From Leptolyngbya sp. DLM2.Bin27 (GTDB lineage: Bacteria > Cyanobacteriota > Cyanobacteriia > Phormidesmidales > Phormidesmidaceae), in contig RECJ01000141.1 of the NCBI GenBank assembly GCA_007694115.1, forward strand, positions 1 through 32,801: DNA of 32,801 nt, given 5' to 3'. A program made the position numbers and the translations under genes. The notes under the pieces are model-generated. The model did no database searches, was not told where the DNA came from, and saw only the letters and a list, made by a program, of their open reading frames with translations. This document shows positions 24,673 to 31,151 of the stretch, one piece after another (positions within the stretch are counted from its first letter, which is position 1; each line of letters opens with the position of its first letter).

Positions 24673-25905
24673 ATGACCCAGGCCAGCCCCAGTTCGTTCC
24701 CCGCCCAGTTTGAGGGTATTTACCGGGGTGTCAGCGAGGTGTTTCCTCAGCAGCCCGACTCTAGCGACCCAGAGCAGAATCTGACCCAGCGGCTGTTGAC
24801 CTGCGATCGCCCCCTACGCATCAAGCTCGGCATCGACCCCACCGGAGCCGAGATTCACCTGGGCCACAGCATCCCGGTGCGCAAGCTGCGCGCCTTTCAA
24901 GACGCTGGTCACACCGCCGTACTGATCATTGGCGACTTCACCGCCCGCATTGGCGACCCCACCGGCAAGTCAGAGGTGCGCCGCCAGCTCACCGAGGCTG
25001 ACGTCAAGGCCAATGCCGAGACCTATTTAGAGCAGGTGCGCCCCATTTTAGATTTTGACACCCCTGGGCGGCTAGAGGTGCGCTACAACTCCGAGTGGCT
25101 GTCGTCTCTCGACCTAGGCAAAATCCTCGAACTGCTCAGCACCATGACCGTAGGGCAAATGCTGGCCAAAGAGGGCTTTTCAGAGCGCTATGGCAAAGGT
25201 GATCCGGTGTTCCTCCACGAGTTTCTCTACCCGCTAATGCAGGGCTATGACTCGGTGGCCGTGCAGTCAGATGTTGAACTGGGCGGCACCGACCAAAAGT
25301 TCAACATTGCCGTGGGTCGCGATCTCCAGCGGCACTTTGGCCTGCGTCCCCAGTTTGGCCTGCTGCTGCCGCTGCTGCTAGGCACCGACGGTAGCCAAAA
25401 AATGTCTAAGTCCCTAGGCAACTACGTCGGTCTGCAAGACGATCCCCTCAGCATGTACTCCAAGCTTGAGAAAGTGCCCGATGCCCTGATTCGCGACTAC
25501 TTTGAGCTACTCACCCCCACCGATCTAGATCAGCTGCCAGAAAATCCGCGCGATCGCCAAAAGCTCCTGGCCCTAGCGGTCACCCGCCAGTTCCACGGGG
25601 AAGCCGCCGCGCTCCAGGCGCAGCAAGCCGCTATCAGTCTGGTACAGGGCACCGGCGACCCCGCCAATGGGGTACCCGAATTTTCCCTGGCAGGGGTCAA
25701 CTTCCCGGCCAAGCTGTTTTACCTGGTGGGGGCCACGGGCCTGTGCGTCAGCAGTAGCGAGGCCCGCCGTCAGATTCAGGGGGGCGCAGTCAAACTCAAT
25801 GGCGAAAAAGTCAGCGACCCCAACCAAGAGTTTGCCAGCCCAGAGAAGCTGGTCGGCAAGGTAGTGCAGGTTGGTAAAAAGAAATTTGCCCGTCTGGTGC
25901 CCTAG
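24673..25905 (+). CDS. tyrS: Tyrosyl-tRNA synthetase
   Basis: A 410-residue class I aminoacyl-tRNA synthetase from ATG 24673. The HIGH signature reads HLGH (62-65) in [16 protein letters not shown], and KMSKS is at 243-247 ([12 protein letters not shown]). Tyrosine-pocket and tRNA-site segments include [20 protein letters not shown]. After the catalytic domain comes an S4 RNA-binding domain (about 340-408) with VGLCV-type start (here [18 protein letters not shown]) and [11 protein letters not shown]. The architecture fits the TyrRS group with KMSKS rather than KFGKT. It charges tRNA-Tyr. The gene is followed by a 660-bp repeat-rich gap and then a convergent linker gene. Confidence 0.96.
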   Translation: MTQASPSSFPAQFEGIYRGVSEVFPQQPDSSDPEQNLTQRLLTCDRPLRIKLGIDPTGAEIHLGHSIPVRKLRAFQDAGHTAVLIIGDFTARIGDPTGKSEVRRQLTEADVKANAETYLEQVRPILDFDTPGRLEVRYNSEWLSSLDLGKILELLSTMTVGQMLAKEGFSERYGKGDPVFLHEFLYPLMQGYDSVAVQSDVELGGTDQKFNIAVGRDLQRHFGLRPQFGLLLPLLLGTDGSQKMSKSLGNYVGLQDDPLSMYSKLEKVPDALIRDYFELLTPTDLDQLPENPRDRQKLLALAVTRQFHGEAAALQAQQAAISLVQGTGDPANGVPEFSLAGVNFPAKLFYLVGATGLCVSSSEARRQIQGGAVKLNGEKVSDPNQEFASPEKLVGKVVQVGKKKFARLVP

Positions 25906-25954
25906 CCGAGGTCGTGCCTGGTAGGCCAGCAGACATATGACAATCCTAGTCTAA

Positions 25955-26091
25955 GAGCTGATTTATAAAGTAAATCTTAAGAGCGCTCAATCCCTTATGC
26001 AGCAGGGTTTTTCTGACTTTGGGTGCTTGCATGAGTGAAATCTCTAAAGCATTGCTATCGGGCGGTTCTAGCGATCTTAAGAAATCAGCTC
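25955..26091. mobile_element. MITE-like element with 10-bp terminal inverted repeats and TAA target duplication
   Basis: The ends GAGCTGATTT (25955-25964) and AAATCAGCTC (26082-26091) are perfect inverted repeats, flanked by TAA on both sides (25952-25954 and 26092-26094). Inside the left end, after 11 extra bases, CTTAAGAGCGCT matches the inner right end (CTTAAGATCGCT on the opposite strand), so the original terminal repeat was over 20 bp. At 137 bp it has no room for a transposase. The TNA-type 3-bp duplication would suit an IS5-family relative. Confidence 0.7.
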
Positions 26092-26130
26092 TAAGGTTTC
26101 CGGCGCTGGGTGTCAGTGGCAGCGGATTAA

Positions 26131-26263
26131 TTGACTGACCAAAGTTTCCCTCGTAGGTTGGGTTGAGGTAACGAAACCCAACACCGGTAACGATTTCGTT
26201 GGGTTACGCTATCGCTAACCCAACCTACGGCAGAATGAGGGTTTCAAGAGTTTTGTCAGTCAA
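26131..26263. repeat. Nested palindromic element
   Basis: Outer arms TTGACTGAC (26131-26139) and GTCAGTCAA (26255-26263) pair, extending into AAA/TTT. Inside them CGTAGGTTGGGTT (26152-26164) pairs with AACCCAACCTACG (26217-26229), and further inside AACCCAAC pairs with GTTGGGTT. The CGTAGGTTGGGTT part resembles a repeat that is scattered through many cyanobacterial genomes. No target duplication is obvious. Confidence 0.75.
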
Positions 26264-26356
26264 CCAGGGCAGCGGCTTAAGGCGACTTCTGGAAAATAGT
26301 TTCCCCTGTGATGGGCAGTGAGGCAGATTTAGGGGTCGATCCCTCGAATTGGCCGC

Positions 26357-26474
26357 TGAGCCGAGGACTGAAGTCCTAGGCTCAAAGCCGAAATCCTCTG
26401 AAGAGGATTGGCAGCCGAGTTCCCCAGTCTGCTTTAGCAGACTTTCGCTATGAGCCAGGGAGTTCACTCCCTGG
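26357..26474. repeat. Cluster of four short hairpins with two-base loops
   Basis: Four perfect or near-perfect palindromes follow each other. TGAGCC-G-AGGACT / AGTCCT-A-GGCTCA with loop GA is at 26357-26384. AATCCTCT / AGAGGATT with loop GA is at 26392-26409, extended by GCC/GGC outside. AGTCTGCT / AGCAGACT with loop TT is at 26426-26443. CCAGGGAGT / ACTCCCTGG with loop TC is at 26455-26474. The cluster lies about 95 bp past the stop codon of the linker gene. Stem sequences differ, so they are not copies of one unit. Confidence 0.8.
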
Positions 26475-26568
26475 TGGTTGTGGCCGGAGTCCCTTAGCCT
26501 ATGGGCATTTTGGGAATAGTTTAGCCACCTAGCCAGGGCTGGCAGCTTCCTACTTCTGTCTTTCTGCC

Positions 26569-27309
26569 CTAGGGGGCTGGCTGCATCAGCAGCTGGTGCA
26601 ACTTGTCGCGCTCAGCCGCCGATAGCGTAGAGGCAAATCTTTCTAAGTCTTGTGGCCCCAAGGTGCTCAGCGCCTGATGGAGAGCCTCTAAACCGGAAGC
26701 CGCCGCTGGCGAGCTAGAGGAGGCAGCATGGCTCGGCAGATCGCAGCTGCCACCGTCACAGTTGAGCTGGAGATTGTGCCAAATCATCGTCGGCACAATC
26801 CAACCGCGCCGCCCGTGTAGCTCATGCAGCAGCACCTCAGTTTCCCAAAATGTCTTAGGCGACGGGTAACTGCCGTCAGCCCAGGCATGGGGCACCGTAA
26901 AGCAGCCAAAATGATGACGGTATTCTTCAGAGTCAAGCAAGGCCGTGATCATGGCTTTGACCCCTTGACGCATCAAAATATCACAGTAGCGACGCATTTC
27001 TGCTTGATCGCTAGGGGCGCGCCCAATAAAGTGCTTGAAGCACAACTCAATAAATTTTGGATTTGAAGAGTTGTAGTAAAACTCATTGAGATAGACCTCA
27101 GATTGGCCTAGCTCGCGCAGAAACCGCTTAACACCAATTTTATTCTTTAAAAATTCTGCCTCGATTTTGGCCAATTGTTTGTGCTCAAACCCATAGGGCT
27201 GTCGTTCCAGCACCTGGGCATAAATTTGGTGCAGGGCCAACTGCCGCTCTGCTTCCGGAGACTGGCGACTAACCGTCATTTCCTGGATCGCAAACTCATC
27301 TACTATCAT
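26569..27309 (-). CDS. Phycobilisome linker-domain protein
   Basis: A 246-residue protein from ATG 27309, with GAGGA about nine bases upstream on the minus strand. A single phycobilisome linker (PBS_linker_poly) domain covers about residues 25-135: IYAQVLERQPYGFEHKQL, LKNKIGVKRFLRELGQS, FIELCFKHFIGRAPS and MRQGVKAMITALLDSEEY are its hallmark blocks. Such domains sit inside phycobiliprotein hexamers or join rods to cores. After it comes a segment of unknown type (FWETEVLLHELHGRRGW, then LQLNCDGGSCD), a Ser/Ala-rich spacer and a C-terminal helical pair (205-243). It is not next to cpc or apc genes, and it lacks the second linker domain or CpcD tail of rod linkers and the hydrophobic tail of CpcL. 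Rod-core (CpcG-like) or auxiliary linker are the options. Confidence 0.85.
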   Translation of the reverse strand: MIVDEFAIQEMTVSRQSPEAERQLALHQIYAQVLERQPYGFEHKQLAKIEAEFLKNKIGVKRFLRELGQSEVYLNEFYYNSSNPKFIELCFKHFIGRAPSDQAEMRRYCDILMRQGVKAMITALLDSEEYRHHFGCFTVPHAWADGSYPSPKTFWETEVLLHELHGRRGWIVPTMIWHNLQLNCDGGSCDLPSHAASSSSPAAASGLEALHQALSTLGPQDLERFASTLSAAERDKLHQLLMQPAP

Positions 27310-27539
27310 GGCGCATCTTCCTCAGAGAGAAAACATCGTTTTAGCCTGCGGCCTATCTTCAGACTGCCCCAGTCAAAATTCCGGCCTTTGGCTTCGATGC
27401 TTTTCTTAACGATGGTGATGACGCACTCCCGCCACGGCATCTAGCGGTTAAGTTCTAGTGATTGGCCCAGCAAATGTCGAACATGAGTGCCGAGTAGAGG
27501 ACTGGGCCTAGCGTAGACACTATAGATACACCAGATACA

Positions 27540-28256
27540 CTACAGAAATGCCGCCTGCTGAGCCGCAAGCAGATCTTTTATGCCTAGCTCACCCACCTCT
27601 AGCAGCTGGTTCATCTGATGGCGGCTAAAGCTGCCCTCCTCGGCGGTGCCCTGCACTTCAATGATATTTAGGCTTTCGTTGAGCACCAGGTTAAAGTCTA
27701 CAGAGGCTGCAACGTCTTCTTCGTACTGCAAATCTAGGAAAGTGTCGTTTTCGATCAGGCCAACGGAGACGGCCGCTACGCTGTGCACCAGGGGCGATCG
27801 CCCTATCAAACCTTGCTCCACGAGACTTTGCACCGCATCTTTAAGCGCCACATAGCCTCCCGTAATTGAAGCCGTGCGGGTGCCCGCATCGGCCTGAAGC
27901 ACATCGGCATCCACCAGCAGGGTGCGCTCACCCAGCAGCTCAAAGTCGACAATCGACCGCAGGCTGCGCCCGATTAGCCGCTGAATTTCTTGGGTGCGGC
28001 CCGACAGCTTGAGCAGCTCTCGGCTCTGGCGCTGGGGCGTTGCCCCCGGCAGCATGCGATATTCCGCCGTTAGCCAGCCTCGCCCAGACCCTTGCAAAAA
28101 GCGCGGTACGCCCTCTTCTACCGAAACGGTGCAGAGCACCTGCGTATTGCCGCAGCGGGTCAGCACTGAGCCAGCCGCAAACTTCGTAAACTGTCGCTCA
28201 AAACTCACAGGACGCAGCTGGTGGGGGAGCCGACCATCTGGACGTTGCCAAACCAT
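27540..28256 (-). CDS. rph: Ribonuclease PH
   Basis: A 238-residue phosphorolytic 3'-5' exoribonuclease that trims tRNA 3' ends. ATG 28256 is preferred to a TTG five codons upstream because RNase PH normally starts with a sequence like [13 protein letters not shown] near residue 5. Signature segments: [24 protein letters not shown], given here as two overlapping blocks; [32 protein letters not shown] with the phosphate-binding Arg; and [19 protein letters not shown], containing the catalytic Asp residues. Full length for the family (about 240 aa). It is divergent from the CobO-like gene. Confidence 0.95.
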   Translation of the reverse strand: MVWQRPDGRLPHQLRPVSFERQFTKFAAGSVLTRCGNTQVLCTVSVEEGVPRFLQGSGRGWLTAEYRMLPGATPQRQSRELLKLSGRTQEIQRLIGRSLRSIVDFELLGERTLLVDADVLQADAGTRTASITGGYVALKDAVQSLVEQGLIGRSPLVHSVAAVSVGLIENDTFLDLQYEEDVAASVDFNLVLNESLNIIEVQGTAEEGSFSRHQMNQLLEVGELGIKDLLAAQQAAFL

Positions 28257-28594
28257 AGTTGAGGTGCCCAAAATACCTCATTTAGAATACAGCAGGCGAC
28301 GACCGGCAGCGGCTCTTTTCAGCCTCCCCCCAGATCCGGCTCCAGACCTGGAGAGCATGGACAGCCGGGGGCGCGCCAGGACGCCTTAAAGCAAGTAGCC
28401 GATTTACACAACTGAGCACATGTGGCGTAAGTGATCGATTTATGCCCTAGGAATTACGCTATATTTAGCCCAGCCACTGAGGTCGCCTCAATCTCTAGGG
28501 CAGCGGTAGGCCCTTTGGCCTAGCGGTTGTTAGGGGCGATCGCAGCCCTTCTCATCCACTTCTTCCCGCCAAGCCGCTCTCGGTGTGCCCGCCT
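28257..28594. other. Divergent gap between rph and the CobO-like gene
   Basis: This 338-bp gap separates two divergent genes and has a HIP1-like GCGATCGC near 28538. TATATT near 28459 with TTTATG about 17 bases before it is a weak plus-strand promoter candidate for the CobO-like gene and dcd. No ORF or RNA gene was recognised. Confidence 0.4.
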
Positions 28595-29149
28595 ATGGTC
28601 TCCCAGCTCAAGCCCCTACCGTTTTCATCATCAGCCACTTCTATCGTTCGGCACCCGCTGCTGCAAACCGTAGAAGGCACCGTGCAGGTGTTTACCGCCG
28701 TCCACCGCAACTTTTTCACCAACGTCATGGTTCAGGCTTTGCGCATTGCCGATCAAGGCAAAGCCGTCCTAATCGTGCAGTTTCTCAAAGGCGGCATTCA
28801 CCAGGGGGCAAATCAGCCCATGCAGTTTGGCCAAAACCTCGACTGGATTCGCTGCGACATGGCCCACTGCATCCATAACTCAGAGGTCAGCGCCAGCCAG
28901 CAACAAGCGGTTAAAGATCTCTGGGTTCACACCCAATCAGTCATCGCCAAGGGGCGCTACGGTCTAGTTGTACTCGACGAGCTCAGCCTGGCTGTCAACT
29001 ACGGTCTCATTCCCACCCAGGCCGTTGTCGACTTTCTCCAGCAGCGCCCACCCCAGGTAGATGTCATTCTCACTGGCCCAGACATGCCTGAGGCCCTACT
29101 CACCGTAGCCGACCAGGTGACCGAGTTTCGCCGCAACTTCCTGCCCTAG
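28595..29149 (+). CDS. CobO/BtuR-like protein lacking a Walker A motif
   Basis: A 184-residue protein from ATG 28595 (GTG 28583 is possible). It lines up with ATP:cob(I)alamin adenosyltransferases of the CobA/CobO/BtuR type in several blocks: ADQGKAVLIVQFLKGG (53-68), the Walker B-like YGLVVLDELSLAVNYGLI (122-139), VVDFLQQRPPQVDVILTG (144-161) and ALLTVADQVTEF (167-178). Where the family has its ATP-binding P-loop (GxGKGKTT), this protein has FTAVHRNFFTN (33-43), with no Gly-Lys-Thr at all. It is also shorter at the C-terminus, missing the usual HP... tail. It is therefore unlikely to bind ATP in the standard way. dcd follows 19 bp later in the same direction, so they form an operon. Confidence 0.75.
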   Translation: MVSQLKPLPFSSSATSIVRHPLLQTVEGTVQVFTAVHRNFFTNVMVQALRIADQGKAVLIVQFLKGGIHQGANQPMQFGQNLDWIRCDMAHCIHNSEVSASQQQAVKDLWVHTQSVIAKGRYGLVVLDELSLAVNYGLIPTQAVVDFLQQRPPQVDVILTGPDMPEALLTVADQVTEFRRNFLP

Positions 29150-29168
29150 CCCTCAACCTACTCCCGCC

Positions 29169-29768
29169 ATGATCAAAAATGATGCCTGGATCGCACAAAT
29201 GGCCGCAAAAGGCCTAATCCAGCCTTTCCAACCGTCCCTAGTGCGGCAGCTAGAGCAAACCGCAACCCACCCTGGGCATCCCGTGATCAGCTACGGGCTA
29301 TCGTCCTACGGTTACGATATTCGGCTTTCACCCGCAGAGTTTCGCATCTTTCGCCACATCCCTGGCACCGTTGTTGACCCTAAAAACTTCAGCCCAGCCA
29401 ATCTAGAGCCCACCGCCCTGAAAACCGATGCCAGCGGTAGCTACTTTATCCTACCGGCCCACTCCTATGGCCTAGGGGTTGCCCTAGAGAAAATTTCTGT
29501 CCCCGACAACATCAGCGTCATCTGTATCGGTAAGTCTACCTACGCCCGCTGTGGTATTATTGCCAACCTCACCCCCGCCGAAGCCGGATGGCGGGGCCAC
29601 CTCACCCTAGAATTTTCCAACTCCTCCAGCGCCGACTGCCGCATCTACGCCAATGAAGGCGTGGTACAGCTGATTTTCTTTGAGGGAGAACCGTGCCAGG
29701 TGAGCTACGCCACTCGTCGGGGCAAATATCAAGATCAAGCAGAACAGGTGACCCTAGCTCGGGTTTAG
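29169..29768 (+). CDS. dcd: dCTP deaminase
   Basis: A 199-residue enzyme that deaminates dCTP to dUTP, feeding thymidylate synthesis. It starts with ATG 29169. The dUTPase-like trimeric fold is evident from GLSSYGYDIRLS (43-54), the nucleotide-binding GKSTYARCGIIANLTPAEAG (121-140) with Ser123, Arg127 and catalytic Glu138, and WRGHLTLEFSNSS (141-153). The C-terminal segment (YATRRGKYQDQ) closes over the active site. Glu138 falls at the same number as in the E. coli enzyme. Its start lies 19 bp after the CobO-like gene, and two hairpins follow its stop. Confidence 0.95.
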   Translation: MIKNDAWIAQMAAKGLIQPFQPSLVRQLEQTATHPGHPVISYGLSSYGYDIRLSPAEFRIFRHIPGTVVDPKNFSPANLEPTALKTDASGSYFILPAHSYGLGVALEKISVPDNISVICIGKSTYARCGIIANLTPAEAGWRGHLTLEFSNSSSADCRIYANEGVVQLIFFEGEPCQVSYATRRGKYQDQAEQVTLARV

Positions 29769-29819
29769 AGCGCACGGTGCTGCGATCGCGGCCCTAGCAG
29801 GCTGCGCCTGTCAGATTGC

Positions 29820-29843
29820 CTGCGGCTGGTCTACCAGCCGCAG
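29820..29843. repeat. Perfect 10-bp hairpin after dcd
   Basis: CTGCGGCTGG and CCAGCCGCAG pair perfectly around TCTA. It starts about 50 bp after the dcd stop codon. No T-run follows, so it may act as an RNA-stability element rather than as a terminator. Confidence 0.65.
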
Positions 29844-29886
29844 TTCGCCGGGCTACCGCATCAATTACTGGGGCAAGCTACAGAGC

Positions 29887-30234
29887 ATGCTGAGCATCAA
29901 CGTGACCGTCCAAGGTGTGGCGGTCACGTTATTTTCTGCTGCTTTGCGGGGTTGTGATCAGTTTTCCGTATTTATAGGGTTGCCAAAAGCTCATCGCCCC
30001 AGATTGACATCCATCAACACCTGTGGTGACCCAAAGCTTAATTTTGACTTTACGTATCGCCGCGATAGATCATGTCAGATTTACACATTTACTATTTCTA
30101 GAGATTATCTTCTAGATGTGCGAATCAATTACTGGGTGCTTCTAATCGGCGGTGCTGGACAAAGTAATATCGCTGGTACTGTAAAGCTAGAAACAAAATT
30201 AGTGATTTATGTCAACCTATTCGAACTTACTTAA
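29887..30234 (+). CDS. Doubtful orphan ORF
   Basis: A 115-codon frame that I do not recognise. Against it: its first codons span the terminator hairpin at 29901-29936, there is no other in-frame ATG and no ribosome-binding site, and codon use is unlike the GC-rich neighbours. For it: an inverted repeat with a T-rich right arm begins right at its stop codon (30234-30267), as if a transcript ends there. The C-terminal half has alternating hydrophobic strands (YTFTISRDYLLDVRINYWVLL, split by charged residues), but no domain emerges. Confidence 0.22.
   Translation: MLSINVTVQGVAVTLFSAALRGCDQFSVFIGLPKAHRPRLTSINTCGDPKLNFDFTYRRDRSCQIYTFTISRDYLLDVRINYWVLLIGGAGQSNIAGTVKLETKLVIYVNLFELT
29901..29936 (+). 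terminator. Intrinsic terminator of the CobO-like/dcd operon
   Basis: CGTGACCG (29901-29908) pairs perfectly with CGGTCACG (29921-29928) around a 12-base loop, and TTATTTTCT follows directly. It lies 130 bp after the dcd stop codon in the same direction. Confidence 0.7.
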
Positions 30235-30270
30235 AAAGACAGACTATCTGTAATTGACCTGTCTTTTAGC
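30234..30270 (+). terminator. Terminator-like hairpin
   Basis: AAAAGACAG (30234-30242) pairs with CTGTCTTTT (30259-30267) around 16 bases. The right arm ends in four T and AGCTTTCT follows. It may end a transcript from the orphan region to its left, or block read-through into the gene at 30318. Confidence 0.5.
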
Positions 30271-30317
30271 TTTCTGGGCTTAGCTTTGTCCCTTTTATCT
30301 GCATAATTAATCTAGCC

Positions 30318-30989
30318 ATGAGTCAATCACCCTTTGCTCGCTCGCTATTTATTGCTGCTTGTGTCTCGGGGGCAATTTTCTCTGTGACTGCAGCCCCCCT
30401 AGCAGTTTTCAAATCCAACACTGTTGGTCTTGAACTACAGAACAAGACTATTTACTCTTCCGAACTCAAGTATCTCGCTGGCCCCTACTTGGCCCTAGCT
30501 GGAGGAGTGAGTGCGGCAGTTGGGTTGGGTGCCTTTGGTCTGATGGGCTGGCGACAGTCATCGCGTAAGCTGGCTGGGGTAGAGTCGGCTCGCCAAGCAA
30601 TAGCCCATGACTTAGCTGTTCATCAGGCTGAGCTAGAACGTATCAAGTTCTCTGAGGCCCGGCTGCGCAACGCCAACCTCAATACATTTTTGTATTCAGA
30701 CCACACCGAAGAGTCTAGAGAACCTAGCATCAATGCGGCGGCCAAGGTAGGGGCAGACGTGAATGCGCCTCGCTCTGGTGCGGTATACGCCACGCTCAGT
30801 GAGCCCCCTAGCCAGACTTTTTCCCCTGGGCTTGGTCAGCCATTACCCATTGACAGCAATCGCACGGCTCACTTGCCCAACCATTCACCTGGGTCTGAGC
30901 CCCTCGACCAGCTGCTCAAACAGCTTCATCAGCTGTCTGAACAGGTCGAAGAACTGCGGGGCGGATCGGGCAATCGCCTAGCGGCCTAA
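30318..30989 (+). CDS. Two-helix membrane protein with cytoplasmic or periplasmic tail, unknown function
   Basis: A 223-residue protein from ATG 30318. Hydrophobic segments lie at about residues 9-30 (FIAACVSGAIFSVTAAPLAV) and 53-77 (LAGPYLALAGGVSAAVGLGA and following), joined by a short loop with NKTIYSSELKYL. A helical stretch rich in Ala, Glu and Arg follows (SRKLAGVESARQAIAHDLAV, then HQAELERIKFSEARLRNA), probably a coiled coil, then a Pro/Ser-rich spacer, and a short C-terminal coiled coil (LLKQLHQLSEQVEEL). The GPYLALAGGVS and GWRQSSRKL patterns look like a conserved cyanobacterial family without a name. No close operon partner; the next gene is convergent. Confidence 0.75.
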   Translation: MSQSPFARSLFIAACVSGAIFSVTAAPLAVFKSNTVGLELQNKTIYSSELKYLAGPYLALAGGVSAAVGLGAFGLMGWRQSSRKLAGVESARQAIAHDLAVHQAELERIKFSEARLRNANLNTFLYSDHTEESREPSINAAAKVGADVNAPRSGAVYATLSEPPSQTFSPGLGQPLPIDSNRTAHLPNHSPGSEPLDQLLKQLHQLSEQVEELRGGSGNRLAA

Positions 30990-31042
30990 ATGGGTTCATA
31001 GCCCAGGAGACTGCCAGGCGCAAGCTGACCAGTTAGTGAATG

Positions 31043-31085
31043 TTAAGGTGTACGACTCAAGCCTACCTTGAACCGTACACCTTAA
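31043..31085. terminator. Long hairpin between convergent genes
   Basis: TTAAGGTGTACG (31043-31054) pairs perfectly with CGTACACCTTAA (31074-31085). Inside, TCAAG pairs with CTTGA around a 5-base loop, giving a two-part stem of 17 pairs. It sits between the gene ending at 30989 (plus) and the one ending at 31152 (minus), so it could terminate transcription from both sides, although the flanks lack a strong T-run. Confidence 0.6.
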
Positions 31086-31151
31086 ATCTGAGCCCCATGG
31101 CCCCCGGTCACAATCAGCTCAGTCGAGATCTAGTTTTAGCTAGAAAACTCA

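Larger units (their letters stand above)
25906..26568. other. Repeat-rich convergent gap after tyrS
   Basis: This 663-bp stretch has no credible gene. In order it holds a short sequence shared with 13397-13421 (25931-25955), a MITE-like element (25955-26091), a nested palindromic element (26131-26263) and four two-base-loop hairpins (26357-26474). An 80-codon minus-strand frame at 26225-26467 merely crosses these palindromes. Both flanking genes point into the gap, so it is the shared 3' end of tyrS and the linker gene. Confidence 0.8.
29769..30317. other. 549-bp gap with terminators and lower GC
   Basis: The left part is GC-rich and holds two hairpins after dcd. From about 29930 the GC content falls. 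ATCAATTACTGGG occurs twice as a direct repeat, at 29860-29872 and 30124-30136. A 115-codon frame (29887-30234) crosses the second terminator, and a third terminator-like hairpin follows that frame at 30234. The region may be a remnant of an inserted segment or carry an untranslated transcript. Confidence 0.5.

Noticed and set aside
26031-26138. 35-codon frame that starts inside the MITE and runs out of it
   Set aside because: It might be read as a transposase remnant, but it is too short to match anything and leaves the element through the terminal repeat.
26225-26467. 80-codon minus-strand frame after tyrS
   Set aside because: It runs through the nested palindrome and the four hairpins; the translation only reflects palindromic DNA.
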